Assembly: GCA_934777245.1 (NCBI GenBank)
Contig: CAKVND010000040.1
Span: 1-21,550 of the forward strand
Origin: an uncultured Candidatus Melainabacteria bacterium
GTDB taxonomy: Bacteria; Cyanobacteriota; Vampirovibrionia; Gastranaerophilales; Gastranaerophilaceae
DNA: 21,550 bases
Reading direction: 5' to 3'
Shown here: piece after piece, positions 12,450 to 19,320 of the stretch
Layout: every line of letters begins with the position of its first letter
Numbering within the stretch: position 1 is the first letter of the stretch
Translations under genes and position numbers: made by a program
The notes under the pieces: generated by a model
Database searches by the model: none
What the model saw: the letters and a program-made list of their open reading frames with translations, nothing else
Told to the model about the DNA's origin: nothing

Positions 12450-13748
12450 ATGGTTAAATATAAATTATTAGATAAGCAAAAAGAGTTTATAGAAATTCCT
12501 CATTCTGAATCGTTAGACGTTGCGATTTATCAAGGCGGTTACGGTAGTGGAAAAACTTGGTGCGGTTCACTTTTAGGAATTTTGTTAGCTAAAAAATATC
12601 CGGGGTCACGAGGTTTAGTCGGTGCAAAAGAATATGAACTTGTTAGAAAGACTACGCTTGTTTCTTATCTTGACCATTTGGAAAACTTTGGTTACATACA
12701 GGACAAGGATTACACATATAATAAAATTGATAAGATGATAAAGTTTTCAAATGGTTCGGAAATTTTGTTTTCTGCCTTAGAAGATCCTGAACGCTTTAAG
12801 TCTTTAAACTTGCATTGGGCAGAAATCGAAGAAGCTTCGCAGATTACAGATTCTTCTTTTAAACAACTCATTGGGCGTTTAAGAAATACTTATAGAGGAA
12901 AAAACTGGGTTGATTTTCGTTATCGCTTATTTGGGCATACAAACCCGCAAGCAGACAAAGGTTGGATTTGGCAGAGGTTTGTTGAACATTCAAAAGAAAA
13001 TTATCGCCTAATTATTGCGCCAACTACGAATAACATTTATTTACCGCCACATTTCATCCAATCAATGAAAGATAGTTTTGATGAAGAATATTATAAAATT
13101 AACGTGTTGGGTGAATTTGGTGATTATTCTTCCGGTCTTGTTGTGAAAGGATTTGATGAAGGAAATAAGCTTAAGCTTCGGTATAATCCAAATTTACCAT
13201 TGCATTTAACTTGCGACTTTAACGTTGATCCGATGTGTTGGGCATTGGCGCATAAGGATGATGAAAATGTTTACTTCTTTGATGAAATCGTTATTGAAAA
13301 CACTTCAACTCAACAGTGTATCAATGAGTTTATTAGAAGATATCCAAATCATAAATCATCTATAATTATTAATGGTGATGCTTCGGGAGATAATAGAAGT
13401 ACGCAGAGCGAATATACGAATTATGCAATCATAAAAAATAGTTTACTTGAATATGGTTACAAAGATGTTAAATTCAGGTTAAGAGATTATAACCCGCCGA
13501 TTATGAACAGAATTTCTGCATTTAATGCTCGTGTTAAAAACTCAAAAGGCGAAAGACATTTGTTTATTGACTCAAGACGATGCAAGTGGATTTTGTACAA
13601 CATATATAATTTGTCGTTTAAAGAAGGGACAAGTATTGTTGATGTTCCAACACATAATCAAATTAAATCTAATCGTGATTTTAAATTCTTAGAACATCCG
13701 TTTGACGCAATTAGTTATTTGGTTGAATATTATTGGAGACTTAGATAG
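12450..13748 (+). CDS. terL: Phage terminase large subunit
   Basis: The 432-residue packaging motor pumps DNA into the head and cuts it. Start at 12450 is supported by GGAGG 8 bases upstream. Walker A is GGYGSGKT (residues 29-36), Walker B LHWAEIEEA (121-129), and the ATPase coupling region includes GHTNPQADKGW (162-172). The C-terminal RNase H-like nuclease shows TCDFNVDP (Asp256), INGDASGD in the middle, and HPFDAISY near the end (Asp419), the expected three acidic positions. The length is typical. It lies downstream of the fibres and just before the integrase; the small subunit is not seen in the window and may lie in the left part of the prophage. Confidence 0.93.
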   Translation: MVKYKLLDKQKEFIEIPHSESLDVAIYQGGYGSGKTWCGSLLGILLAKKYPGSRGLVGAKEYELVRKTTLVSYLDHLENFGYIQDKDYTYNKIDKMIKFSNGSEILFSALEDPERFKSLNLHWAEIEEASQITDSSFKQLIGRLRNTYRGKNWVDFRYRLFGHTNPQADKGWIWQRFVEHSKENYRLIIAPTTNNIYLPPHFIQSMKDSFDEEYYKINVLGEFGDYSSGLVVKGFDEGNKLKLRYNPNLPLHLTCDFNVDPMCWALAHKDDENVYFFDEIVIENTSTQQCINEFIRRYPNHKSSIIINGDASGDNRSTQSEYTNYAIIKNSLLEYGYKDVKFRLRDYNPPIMNRISAFNARVKNSKGERHLFIDSRRCKWILYNIYNLSFKEGTSIVDVPTHNQIKSNRDFKFLEHPFDAISYLVEYYWRLR

Positions 13749-13834
13749 TTTTTGGACAAAAGCTTAGCTTTACTACACAAAATTTCATATTTACAAAGCT
13801 TGTATTAGTGAGCACTAAAAACAAAGGAGTAATT

Positions 13835-14374
13835 ATGGAATTTGTAGAACCAATCAGAGAAAAAGAAAAAATCGTTTTAGTAAAATCGTGCTTCCGCAAG
13901 AGGCGCGATTTTTTATTATTTTTAATGGGAATAAATAGCGGACTCAGAATTTCTGACATTTTAAGATTGAAAGTTGGTGATGTTGCCAACAAAGAATACA
14001 TTGAAATAATTGAACAAAAAACAGGTAAGCGCAAAAAATTTCCGATTACTTATGCTATTAGAGAAGATTTTAACGAATATGTACTAAATAGAGATGCGCA
14101 AGAGTGGTTATTCAAAAGTCAACGCGGCAATTGTCATATTACACGCATACAAGCTTATCGTATAATTAAACGAGCTTGTGCAAAAGCAGGCATTCTTGTA
14201 AATACAGGGACGCACACTCTTCGTAAAACTTTTGGTTATCATTTTTATCAAGAAAAGAAAGACATTGCTTTGCTTCAATATTTATTTAATCATTCAAATC
14301 CAAGCATAACTCTGAGGTATATTGGTATTAACCAAGATATGGTAGATGCAAGCTTGAAGGATTTTTATTTGTAA
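13835..14374 (+). CDS. Tyrosine recombinase (integrase), catalytic domain only
   Basis: A 179-residue enzyme that should catalyse prophage integration and excision. The ATG at 13835 is chosen because AAAGGAG lies 5 bases upstream; a GTG at 13808 lacks one. All catalytic residues can be placed: Arg38 (GLRISDILRL), a Lys in the QKTGKRKKF hairpin (62-69), His127 and Arg130 (HTLRKTFGYH), His153 (NHSNPSITLRY) and nucleophile Tyr162. Typical phage integrases are 300-400 residues; the N-terminal arm-binding and SAM-like core-binding domains are absent here, leaving about 25 residues before the catalytic fold. It lies 86 bases after terL and is followed at once by a strong hairpin. Confidence 0.85.
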   Translation: MEFVEPIREKEKIVLVKSCFRKRRDFLLFLMGINSGLRISDILRLKVGDVANKEYIEIIEQKTGKRKKFPITYAIREDFNEYVLNRDAQEWLFKSQRGNCHITRIQAYRIIKRACAKAGILVNTGTHTLRKTFGYHFYQEKKDIALLQYLFNHSNPSITLRYIGINQDMVDASLKDFYL

Positions 14375-14418
14375 ACAGTCGGCGCGGACTAAAAGTCCGC
14401 GCCGACTGTTTTTGTTTA
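14374..14418 (+). terminator. Perfect 17-bp GC-rich hairpin terminator after the integrase
   Basis: AACAGTCGGCGCGGACT (14374-14390) pairs perfectly with 14394-14410 around an AAA loop, then TTTTGTTT. It overlaps the last base of the integrase stop codon. Its strength and GC content stand out; as the last phage-side element it could also lie at the attachment site. Confidence 0.88.
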
Positions 14419-14442
14419 TATCATTAAAATAGTTATTAAAAA

Positions 14443-14480
14443 GCTGGATTGTTTCGGTTCTAACGAACCTCACAATGACG
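14443..14480 (-). repeat. GTCATTGTGAGG hairpin, inverted copy
   Basis: On the minus strand the inner stem is GGTTC/GAACC with loop GTTA, against GGTTT/AAACC in the copies at 7232, 7856 and 8464: both sides of the base pair changed together. It is followed on the minus strand by CTTTTTAAT and may terminate the SPFH/NfeD transcript. Confidence 0.75.
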
Positions 14481-14536
14481 TCCAACTAGTAGTTTCACGC
14501 CATGTCATTGCTACTCGGATGGAGGCTTATTGCCAC

Positions 14537-15511
14537 CTACTTATTCGCATCCAACATTTGTTTAATACCATCAACCGAACTCAATATTCCTGTTGCTTCG
14601 TAAGGCATATAAACAACTTTGTTATTTTGACCGCTTGTGATTGATTGCATTGTTTCTAAATACTTCATCGCAATCAAATATTTATCAGGTTGACCTTTGT
14701 CTGCCAAAGCGTTGATAATTCTTTGGATAGCTTCTTTTTCACCGTCAGCTTCTAAGATTCTGGCTTGTGCAACACCTTCTGCTCTAAGAATATTTGCTTT
14801 CTTTTCACCCTCAGCTCTATTGATTGCAGCTTCTTTTTCACCTTCTGCTTTTAAAACTGCGGACTTTTTCAAACCTTCTGCTTCAAGAATAGCTGCACGT
14901 CTGTCTCTTTCAGCTTTCATTTGTTTTTCCATTGCAGATTGAATATCAGTAGGTGGAATGATGTCTTGCAATTCAACTCTGTTGACTTTAACGCCCCATT
15001 TGTTTGTAGCGTCATCCAAAATTGCTCTAAGTTCGTGGTTAATTTTGTCTCTAGAAACCAAACTTTCGTCCAAATCAAGTTGTCCAACTAAGTTTCTTAA
15101 GTTAGTTTGAGTTAATTTTTCAATCGCATCCGGTAAATTTTGGATTTCATAAACTGCTGATTTTGGGTCAACAATTTGAAAATACAAAAGCGCGTTAATG
15201 CTAATTGAAACGTTATCTTTTGTAATTACGTTTTGACGTGGAAAATCATAAACGGCTTCTCTTAAGTCAATCTTGGTTCTCTTTTGAATTACAGAATAGC
15301 TTGAACCGTCAAATCCTTTTTGTGTAACTTTCCAATCAATCGCACGAGGTGCTTCGATTACCGGAATTATGAAATTGAAACCGGATTGTAAAACTCTGTC
15401 GAATTTACCCAATCTTTCAATGATAACTACCTCTGCTTGTTGCACGATAACTACGCCTTTTGCAACAAAAATAAGCGCAAGTGCAATCAAAAATAATGAT
15501 AATGAAATCAT
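14537..15511 (-). CDS. SPFH/stomatin-family membrane scaffold (QmcA-like)
   Basis: A 324-residue protein with AGGAGAG before the ATG. An N-terminal membrane helix (about residues 3-20, LSLFLIALALIFVAKGVV) is followed by the SPFH domain: VVIIERLGKFDRVLQSGFNF (about 28-47), RTKIDLREAVYDFPRQNVIT (77-96), YFQIVDPKSAVYEIQNL (108-124) and WGVKVNRVELQDIIPP. A charged coiled coil with repeated AEGEK/EAEG units (about 190-255) ends in a LADKGQPDKYLIAMKYLETM helix. These proteins form large membrane-bound cages or microdomains and guard membrane protein quality. It lies 12 bases downstream of an NfeD gene, the classic SPFH-NfeD operon, as with E. coli QmcA and YbbK. It is about 20 residues longer than QmcA. 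Confidence 0.92.
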   Translation of the reverse strand: MISLSLFLIALALIFVAKGVVIVQQAEVVIIERLGKFDRVLQSGFNFIIPVIEAPRAIDWKVTQKGFDGSSYSVIQKRTKIDLREAVYDFPRQNVITKDNVSISINALLYFQIVDPKSAVYEIQNLPDAIEKLTQTNLRNLVGQLDLDESLVSRDKINHELRAILDDATNKWGVKVNRVELQDIIPPTDIQSAMEKQMKAERDRRAAILEAEGLKKSAVLKAEGEKEAAINRAEGEKKANILRAEGVAQARILEADGEKEAIQRIINALADKGQPDKYLIAMKYLETMQSITSGQNNKVVYMPYEATGILSSVDGIKQMLDANK

Positions 15512-15523
15512 ACTTTTTCTCTC

Positions 15524-15946
15524 CTAAATTTTTGTAACGTACATTATTAAACTATCGTTTTTGTTAATTTTAACTTCGCTTCCTGTCGGAATCAATTCTC
15601 CGCTTTCGCTTCTTGCTTCCCAGCGTTCACCATAAATTGTGATTACGCCTTTTTCTGCTGTTACATCTTCTGTAACTTTAGCGGTTTTGCCGATGTATTT
15701 GCCCTCAATACCTGTTTCTGTGTCTTTAGAATCGCGTCTTAGAAGAATAGGTCTCAAAAACACAAATGACAGGAATGATAGCAAGAAAAATACAAGTACA
15801 AGTGCAAATTTATTTAGCGTAATTAGCGAAATGCCGGCTGTAATAAAAGCTGCAAGCGCAAAGTTTAAGAAAAACATACTTGGTGTGAAAATTTCAAGTA
15901 TTACGAACGCAATACCCACCACACATAAAAATTGCCAGATTAACAA
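15524..15946 (-). CDS. NfeD-like membrane protein with OB fold
   Basis: A 140-residue partner of the SPFH protein. I place the start at TTG 15946, with AGGAG 8 bases upstream; extending to an ATG at 16087 would translate the REP hairpins at 15971-16071 as protein. Two to three membrane helices (LIWQFLCVVGIAFVILE; MFFLNFALAAFITAGISLI; LVLVFFLLSFLSFVFL) are followed by a soluble OB-fold domain at about residues 75-140, with GKYIGKTAKVTEDV, GVITIYGERWEARS and GSEVKINKNDSLIMYV, the normal NfeD pattern. The short form lacks the N-terminal ClpP-like protease of longer NfeD proteins. It is first in a two-gene operon. Confidence 0.87.
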   Translation of the reverse strand: MLIWQFLCVVGIAFVILEIFTPSMFFLNFALAAFITAGISLITLNKFALVLVFFLLSFLSFVFLRPILLRRDSKDTETGIEGKYIGKTAKVTEDVTAEKGVITIYGERWEARSESGELIPTGSEVKINKNDSLIMYVTKI

Positions 15947-15970
15947 AATAAACTCTCCTAAATAAATTTT

Positions 15971-15993
15971 GTTGGGGTGAAACCCCAACCTAC
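15971..15993 (-). repeat. REP-like hairpin with GTAG head
   Basis: Minus strand: GTAG then GTTGGGGTTTCACCCCAAC. GTAG directly before an imperfect palindrome is the mark of REP sequences mobilised by RAYT (TnpA-REP) transposases. It is 24 bases upstream of the NfeD start. Confidence 0.75.
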
Positions 15994-16011
15994 ATTTGAT
16001 TTTAATAAGAC

Positions 16012-16071
16012 CCTCTCCCGTTTGCGAAATCCTGTCTTGAGATAGGATGCCATAGGTGGGAGAGGGTGTTA
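16012..16071. repeat. CCCTCTCCC...GGGAGAGGG hairpin repeat
   Basis: CCCTCTCCC pairs with GGGAGAGGG across an inner hairpin (ATCCTGTC/GATAGGAT). It lies in the gap between the DUF1858 gene and the NfeD gene, just beyond the DUF1858 stop. Confidence 0.75.
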
Positions 16072-16076
16072 TACCC

Positions 16077-16277
16077 TTATTCTTCAATCAATGAATTAAT
16101 TTCAGCCACCATTTCATCAGCATTAAAGCCGTGAACTTTAGCGCCTGCTTCTAAGTTTTCAAAATGAGCAGCCGCGCAACCGATACAGCCCATACCATAT
16201 TTTTGGAATACAGCAACTGCTTCAGGATGTTGTTGCACGATTTCCATAATTCCCATTTCTTTAGTAATTTTTGCCAT
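16077..16277 (-). CDS. DUF1858 small CxxC protein
   Basis: A 66-residue protein with AGAAAGG before the ATG. It shows the DUF1858 layout: an N-terminal helix with VQQHPEAVAVFQKYGMGC (about residues 14-31), then CIGC (Cys31, Cys34), a helix containing AAAHFENLEAGAKVHGFN, and a C-terminal amphipathic helix. Family members are found alone or fused to hybrid-cluster and disulfide-redox proteins, so a role in thiol, sulfur or metal handling is likely, but no partner gene is next to it. It is divergent from the 49-aa gene at 16361. Confidence 0.88.
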   Translation of the reverse strand: MAKITKEMGIMEIVQQHPEAVAVFQKYGMGCIGCAAAHFENLEAGAKVHGFNADEMVAEINSLIEE

Positions 16278-16360
16278 TTTTCTAACCTTTCTATTGACTT
16301 ATAAAAACAAATTCTTAAATGAATATAGTGATTATAACATAATTTGGAAAGGAATTAAAT

Positions 16361-16510
16361 ATGCAATTTATCAAAAATTTTTTCAAACACGACTCTGTAA
16401 TCGGCTTATGTGGAGTTAAAAAGAAAACAGAATATGTTTACATTGAAGTTCCAAAAAGTTACAAAAAAACTTTCTTGCCAAATACAGAAAATAATTATTT
16501 GTTAATTTAA
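16361..16510 (+). CDS. 49-aa small protein of unknown function
   Basis: Supported by AAAGGA 7 bases before the ATG and by a strong terminator starting 8 bases after the stop. The N-terminus is a short amphipathic helix (MQFIKNFFK), then HDSVIGLCGVKKKTEYVYIE, then VPKSYKKTFLPNTENNYLLI. The centre should form a beta-hairpin with one Cys; the protein is basic and soluble. It is a stand-alone transcription unit in the divergent space from the DUF1858 gene, so it is probably real. Family not recognised. An opposite-strand frame at 16416-16601 is a shadow. Confidence 0.7.
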   Translation: MQFIKNFFKHDSVIGLCGVKKKTEYVYIEVPKSYKKTFLPNTENNYLLI

Positions 16511-16517
16511 AAACGAT

Positions 16518-16551
16518 AAGACCTCGCTCATTACAAAGCGGGGTCTTTTGT
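16518..16551 (+). terminator. Rho-independent terminator after the 49-aa gene
   Basis: AAGACCTCGCT (16518-16528) pairs with AGCGGGGTCTT (16537-16547), one G-U, then TTTTG TTT. It lies between convergent genes. Confidence 0.85.
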
Positions 16552-16569
16552 TTGAGGGGAGAATGATAC

Positions 16570-16758
16570 TTAATCCAGCAGCGCTTCCAAGATTGCTGCA
16601 TTTTTGCCGGCCATAGTATTAGCTTTTACTCTGCTTTTATACATATAGCTTCTTAAAGCTTCTCTAATCAATTCTGAACGAGTGCGGTTTTCACCTTCTG
16701 CTACTTGATCGATTCTGTCTAAAAATTCTTCGGGCATTGAAATAAGAACTCTTGCCAT
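16570..16758 (-). CDS. Ribbon-helix-helix (CopG/Arc family) regulator
   Basis: A 62-residue DNA-binding protein with AAAGGAG before the ATG. The N-terminal strand RVLISMPEEFLDRID (residues 3-17) is the DNA-reading ribbon, followed by helix 1 and NRTRSELIREALRSYM (about 24-39), the usual Arg-Ser-Glu turn and second helix. The C-terminal tail (KSRVKANTMAGKNAAILEAL) is longer than the core domain and could bind a partner. Such proteins are often antitoxins, but no toxin gene is adjacent, so it is more likely a stand-alone regulator. Its promoter region matches that of the 4961-5251 gene. Confidence 0.88.
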   Translation of the reverse strand: MARVLISMPEEFLDRIDQVAEGENRTRSELIREALRSYMYKSRVKANTMAGKNAAILEALLD

Positions 16759-16802
16759 TTATTTCTCCTTTTCTTTTTTTGCTATGTAATGACTTTAGAT
16801 AT

Positions 16803-16872
16803 CCTGTATATATATAAAGTTCATAGCTATTTGAAAATTGCCTTTTTTTATTCAAATATTAAGTTTTGTAAA
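16803..16872 (-). promoter_or_regulatory. Promoter region shared with the 4961-5251 gene
   Basis: Minus strand: TTTACAAAACTT, about 18 bases, AAAAAGGCAATTTT, 14 bases, CTTTATATATAT. See 5276-5350 for the other copy. An autoregulatory target of the ribbon-helix-helix protein is one possible reading. Confidence 0.55.
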
Positions 16873-16887
16873 AAGAAAATTTAATAA

Positions 16888-18099
16888 TTACTCCTCAAAT
16901 TCAGCAATATCGCGAGAAAGTTTGTTTAAAACATTTTCTATAGAGTCTTTATTTAATAAAACAGATTGAACGCCTGAGTTTACAAGTGTATTAATCTCTT
17001 TTTGTCCGCGTTTTTGTTTAAGTTGCGGAGTGATTTTATTAATTTGTCTTGCGCTTATAGAACGCGCTTTAGCTTCTAATGTAGAATCATCATTGTAAAA
17101 ATTATCTTTTAATGCGTTAGAATTTGTTGCAATAACGTTTGTCATTTTTGCAAGTTCTAATTGATTTTGTTCGTTTGTTAAGTATAAACAAAAATCCAAC
17201 GCCTCTTTTTTATGTTTTGCTCTAAGAGGGATAACAAAATTCATCACTGAAAAATCATTTTGACCAACAGGGCCTTTAATTTGTTCGGTTACATCGGTTT
17301 GTTCATAAATTGATGGTGCGTTTTCTTTAATCATTGTCAAGAAATTTGCGCCACCTTGATAAAACACGATTTTTCCTGCCATGTATTGCTCTAACGCTTC
17401 TCTATGAGTAAACGTGATGCTTTCTGGCGGAATTAAGTTTTTTTGATAAAGAGTTTTAAACATTTCAAAAACTTTTTGCGCTTGCGGATAGTCTTCGGCG
17501 TCAGCTATTCCGTATTTGTTCAAGATTTTAACCATTGTATCATTTTCCGTAATAGTAGGAAGATAAGCATAAGCGCCGGTGTTTTCTTTAATTTTTTCTG
17601 AAATTGCAGAAAGTTCTTTGTATGTTTTAGGTAGTCTTATAATTCCTGATTGCTGGAATAAATCCTTGTTATAGATTGTAATTGCGCTTGTTGCGTACCA
17701 AGGAATTGAATAAAGTTTGTCGTTGTATTTTAATGCTTTGATGATTTCGGGGTTAAAATCAGAAACCGCTGTTTCGTCGATTTCTTCAAGCGTTCCTTTT
17801 TGTGCCAAAAGTGCTGAAAAATCAGGGTTAAGGTTAATTAAATCAGGCGGATTGTCTGTCATAACAGCAGCCAAAGTTCTTTTTTCGCCTTCTGAAAATG
17901 GTACATCAACCCATTTAATTTGGATGTTTGGATGGTTTTGTTCGTATGAGCGAATTATTTTATACATATAATCCGAAAAATCGCCCATCTGAAGCGTCCA
18001 AAGTGTTACGACTTTTTGCTCGTTCTCTTTATGAATAGAGCAGGCGGTTAAGCCGAGAATTGATAGTGTTATTATTAGTAGTGCGAAAAGTTTTTTCAT
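16888..18099 (-). CDS. ABC transporter substrate-binding lipoprotein (sugar type)
   Basis: A 403-residue protein. A lipoprotein signal peptide (MKKLFALLIITLSILGLTAC) ends in the lipobox LTAC with Cys20. The mature part has family-1 solute-binding character: VTLWTLQMGDFSDYMYKIIR (about residues 31-50), a PNIQIKWVDVPF strand, DLINLNPDFSALLAQKGTL, a SIPWYATSAITIYNKDLFQQ hinge strand (about 137-156), and the helical C-lobe. It should be anchored outside the membrane and deliver a sugar or related solute to a permease. No permease or ATPase gene is adjacent, so it is orphaned here. No Shine-Dalgarno sequence precedes the ATG; an octamer satellite starts 11 bases upstream. Confidence 0.88.
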   Translation of the reverse strand: MKKLFALLIITLSILGLTACSIHKENEQKVVTLWTLQMGDFSDYMYKIIRSYEQNHPNIQIKWVDVPFSEGEKRTLAAVMTDNPPDLINLNPDFSALLAQKGTLEEIDETAVSDFNPEIIKALKYNDKLYSIPWYATSAITIYNKDLFQQSGIIRLPKTYKELSAISEKIKENTGAYAYLPTITENDTMVKILNKYGIADAEDYPQAQKVFEMFKTLYQKNLIPPESITFTHREALEQYMAGKIVFYQGGANFLTMIKENAPSIYEQTDVTEQIKGPVGQNDFSVMNFVIPLRAKHKKEALDFCLYLTNEQNQLELAKMTNVIATNSNALKDNFYNDDSTLEAKARSISARQINKITPQLKQKRGQKEINTLVNSGVQSVLLNKDSIENVLNKLSRDIAEFEE

Positions 18100-18110
18100 T
18101 GTGTTTGTTT

Positions 18111-18235
18111 AAGTCAATAGGTGAATAAGTGAATAGGTGAATAAGTTCGTATTAGTTATTTTCCATAATGAACTTTACTGATATTGAAAATATTTAAAAC
18201 AACTTTCCACTTTCAACTTTCAACTGTTCACTTAA
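18111..18235. repeat. Octamer satellite arm and TTTCCACTTTCAAC satellite arm
   Basis: 18111-18156 is a run of AGTCAATA/GGTGAATA octamers ending in AGTTCGTATTA; about 18195-18235 is an arm of the TGGAAAAT family in the other orientation. The two families together fill the gap between two minus-strand genes. Confidence 0.6.
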
Positions 18236-18260
18236 AAAGCCTTATTGCTTATTAGCCTTT

Positions 18261-18665
18261 CTAACTTTTAATCTCCGTATTCAAATTTAAATCAATATAT
18301 TTAAACATATTCAACAAAATTCCGGGCGGAAAATTGTAAACATTGTTGCAAGGTGTGATTTTTAAGATTGAATTTGCGCTGTCGACGCTTGCAACTGTCG
18401 CCAAATATTTGTTTCTATTTACCGTGAAAATAATATATCCGTTTGTAGTCTGAATTTCGTCAACTGTAAATCTGTTTGCGGATAGTGATGCAAGAGTCAG
18501 ATAAAAAAGTTTTTCTTTGTTTACTGCAAAAATCTTTGTGCAGTTCTGAAACATGATGTTTTGCGGAACTGTAATCGGCGGTGTAGGATTTGCTGGTCTC
18601 GGTTGTTCAACTGCAAACGCCGTTGGAATTAATAACAAAGCTAAAAATAGTATAACTTTTTTCAT
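18261..18665 (-). CDS. Secreted small protein, unknown function
   Basis: A 134-residue protein with GAGGAGG before the ATG. The signal peptide (MKKVILFLALLLIPTAFA) is probably cleaved at AFA/VEQ. The mature part begins with a proline-rich linker (PRPANPTPPITVPQN), followed by a compact alpha/beta domain of about 95 residues with two Cys (TKIF and TPCNN regions), IFTVNRNKYLATVASV strands and a C-terminal FPPGILLNMFKYIDLNL segment. It acts outside the cytoplasmic membrane. No family recognised; it is monocistronic as far as visible. Confidence 0.7.
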   Translation of the reverse strand: MKKVILFLALLLIPTAFAVEQPRPANPTPPITVPQNIMFQNCTKIFAVNKEKLFYLTLASLSANRFTVDEIQTTNGYIIFTVNRNKYLATVASVDSANSILKITPCNNVYNFPPGILLNMFKYIDLNLNTEIKS

Positions 18666-18746
18666 CTTTCCTCCTCGCTATGTTTAGTTTAGCAGATTTG
18701 AGATGAGTTGTACTCGTTTAACTAATGGAATTGTATCTTAAAAACT

Positions 18747-18986
18747 TTAACCTTCCATTAACTCATTATAGTTAATATTATGCTCTCTTGCATAATCAAT
18801 AAATTTTGATTCTTCTTCGGTTACTCGTTTTGTGAACTTTAAAAGCTTGCCGGTGATGGGTTTGCGTCCGCTATTTTTACGTGCACCACCCCATTTCGCA
18901 ATATTACGTTCTACTTCAGTGTTAATCTTATTTTGACGTTCTTTAGAAAGAGAATTGATTAAGTCATCGTTTGTTATTCTGTTCAT
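18747..18986 (-). CDS. Probable antitoxin with GGARKNSGRKP motif
   Basis: A 79-residue basic protein, second in a toxin-first pair; AAGGAG lies 7 bases before the ATG and inside the toxin gene, and the genes overlap by 23 bases. An N-terminal helix (about residues 6-30) is followed by WGGARKNSGRKPITG (32-46), a Gly/Arg/Lys motif resembling an AT-hook, and then by TKRVTEEESKFIDYAREHNI (52-71), probably a short helix-turn-helix-like or toxin-binding segment. HigA antitoxins normally carry an XRE helix-turn-helix, which is not evident here. The antitoxin call rests mainly on the overlap with a HigB-like toxin. Confidence 0.65.
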   Translation of the reverse strand: MNRITNDDLINSLSKERQNKINTEVERNIAKWGGARKNSGRKPITGKLLKFTKRVTEEESKFIDYAREHNINYNELMEG

Positions 18987-19311
18987 TTAATAACTCCTTA
19001 TATTTGCGAATGTTGGCTATTGCTTGTTTTATATAACGTTTTGGCGCTTTTTGCGTCTTTTTTAATGTAATAAACCCTATTATAATTATTCTTTTGCGGT
19101 CTTTATCATATTGAAAATACGCTCTTACACCTTTTGGTTTGATTTCAAACAAGTTATCACCCAAGTCATTGATGTTTTTATACTTTTTGCCAAGTATTTC
19201 AAAAGATTTTACTGCACTCAATATTTTATCTTGATTGCCAATGTCAAGGGCTTGAAACTGTTCTAGAGCTTCAGACGTGTACTCTGCATTGAAAAGTTTT
19301 TCGTAATTCAT
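18964..19311 (-). CDS. HigB/RelE-family toxin (Gp49-like)
   Basis: A 115-residue predicted ribosome-dependent mRNA interferase. I start at ATG 19311, because a promoter with TATAAT lies at 19321-19326; the longer frame from 19380 would have to be transcribed from further upstream. The diagnostic part is DNLFEIKPKGVRAYFQYDKD (about residues 51-70), IIIIGFITLKKTQKAPKRYI (74-93) and a C-terminal QAIANIRKYKELL helix, as in the phage-derived Gp49-like HigB group (LFEL...R..Y...KKTQKTP..E...A). The toxin precedes its partner, typical of higBA. The gene is followed by the overlapping antitoxin. Confidence 0.87.
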   Translation of the reverse strand: MNYEKLFNAEYTSEALEQFQALDIGNQDKILSAVKSFEILGKKYKNINDLGDNLFEIKPKGVRAYFQYDKDRKRIIIIGFITLKKTQKAPKRYIKQAIANIRKYKELLNEQNNKR

Positions 19312-19320
19312 TCTGATTTT

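Larger units (their letters stand above)
1..14418. mobile_element. Right-hand part of a podovirus-like prophage
   Basis: Capsid, adaptor, tail hub, fibre, large terminase and integrase genes lie in order on the plus strand, which marks an integrated phage. The left end is outside the window. The right end is placed at the hairpin just after the integrase, because minus-strand chromosomal-type genes (SPFH, NfeD) begin beyond it. The adaptor and beta-propeller hub without tail-tube or sheath genes suggest a short-tailed phage. The large terminase sits after the fibres and next to the integrase, as expected if the att site splits the packaging and head genes from each other. No tRNA gene or repeated att core could be recognised at the right end, so the exact boundary is inferred. 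Confidence 0.85.

Noticed and set aside
14497..14508. CGCCATGTCA match to the 111-bp repeat unit, near the prophage end, as a possible att core
   Set aside because: Only 10 bases match and the surrounding bases do not; chance is a fair explanation.
14375..14536. tRNA gene as integration site next to the integrase
   Set aside because: No cloverleaf could be drawn; only the 17-bp hairpin and a GTCATTGTGAGG repeat are seen.
14697..14942. Plus-strand ORF rich in Ser/Ala/Pro
   Set aside because: It is the reverse of the repetitive AEGEK coiled coil of the SPFH gene.
15947..16087. N-terminal 47-residue extension of the NfeD protein
   Set aside because: It is a translation of the REP hairpins; AGGAG precedes the TTG at 15946, and the shorter protein has the normal NfeD length.
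16416..16601. Minus-strand 61-aa ORF
   Set aside because: It overlaps the better supported 49-aa gene, its terminator and the end of the ribbon-helix-helix gene.
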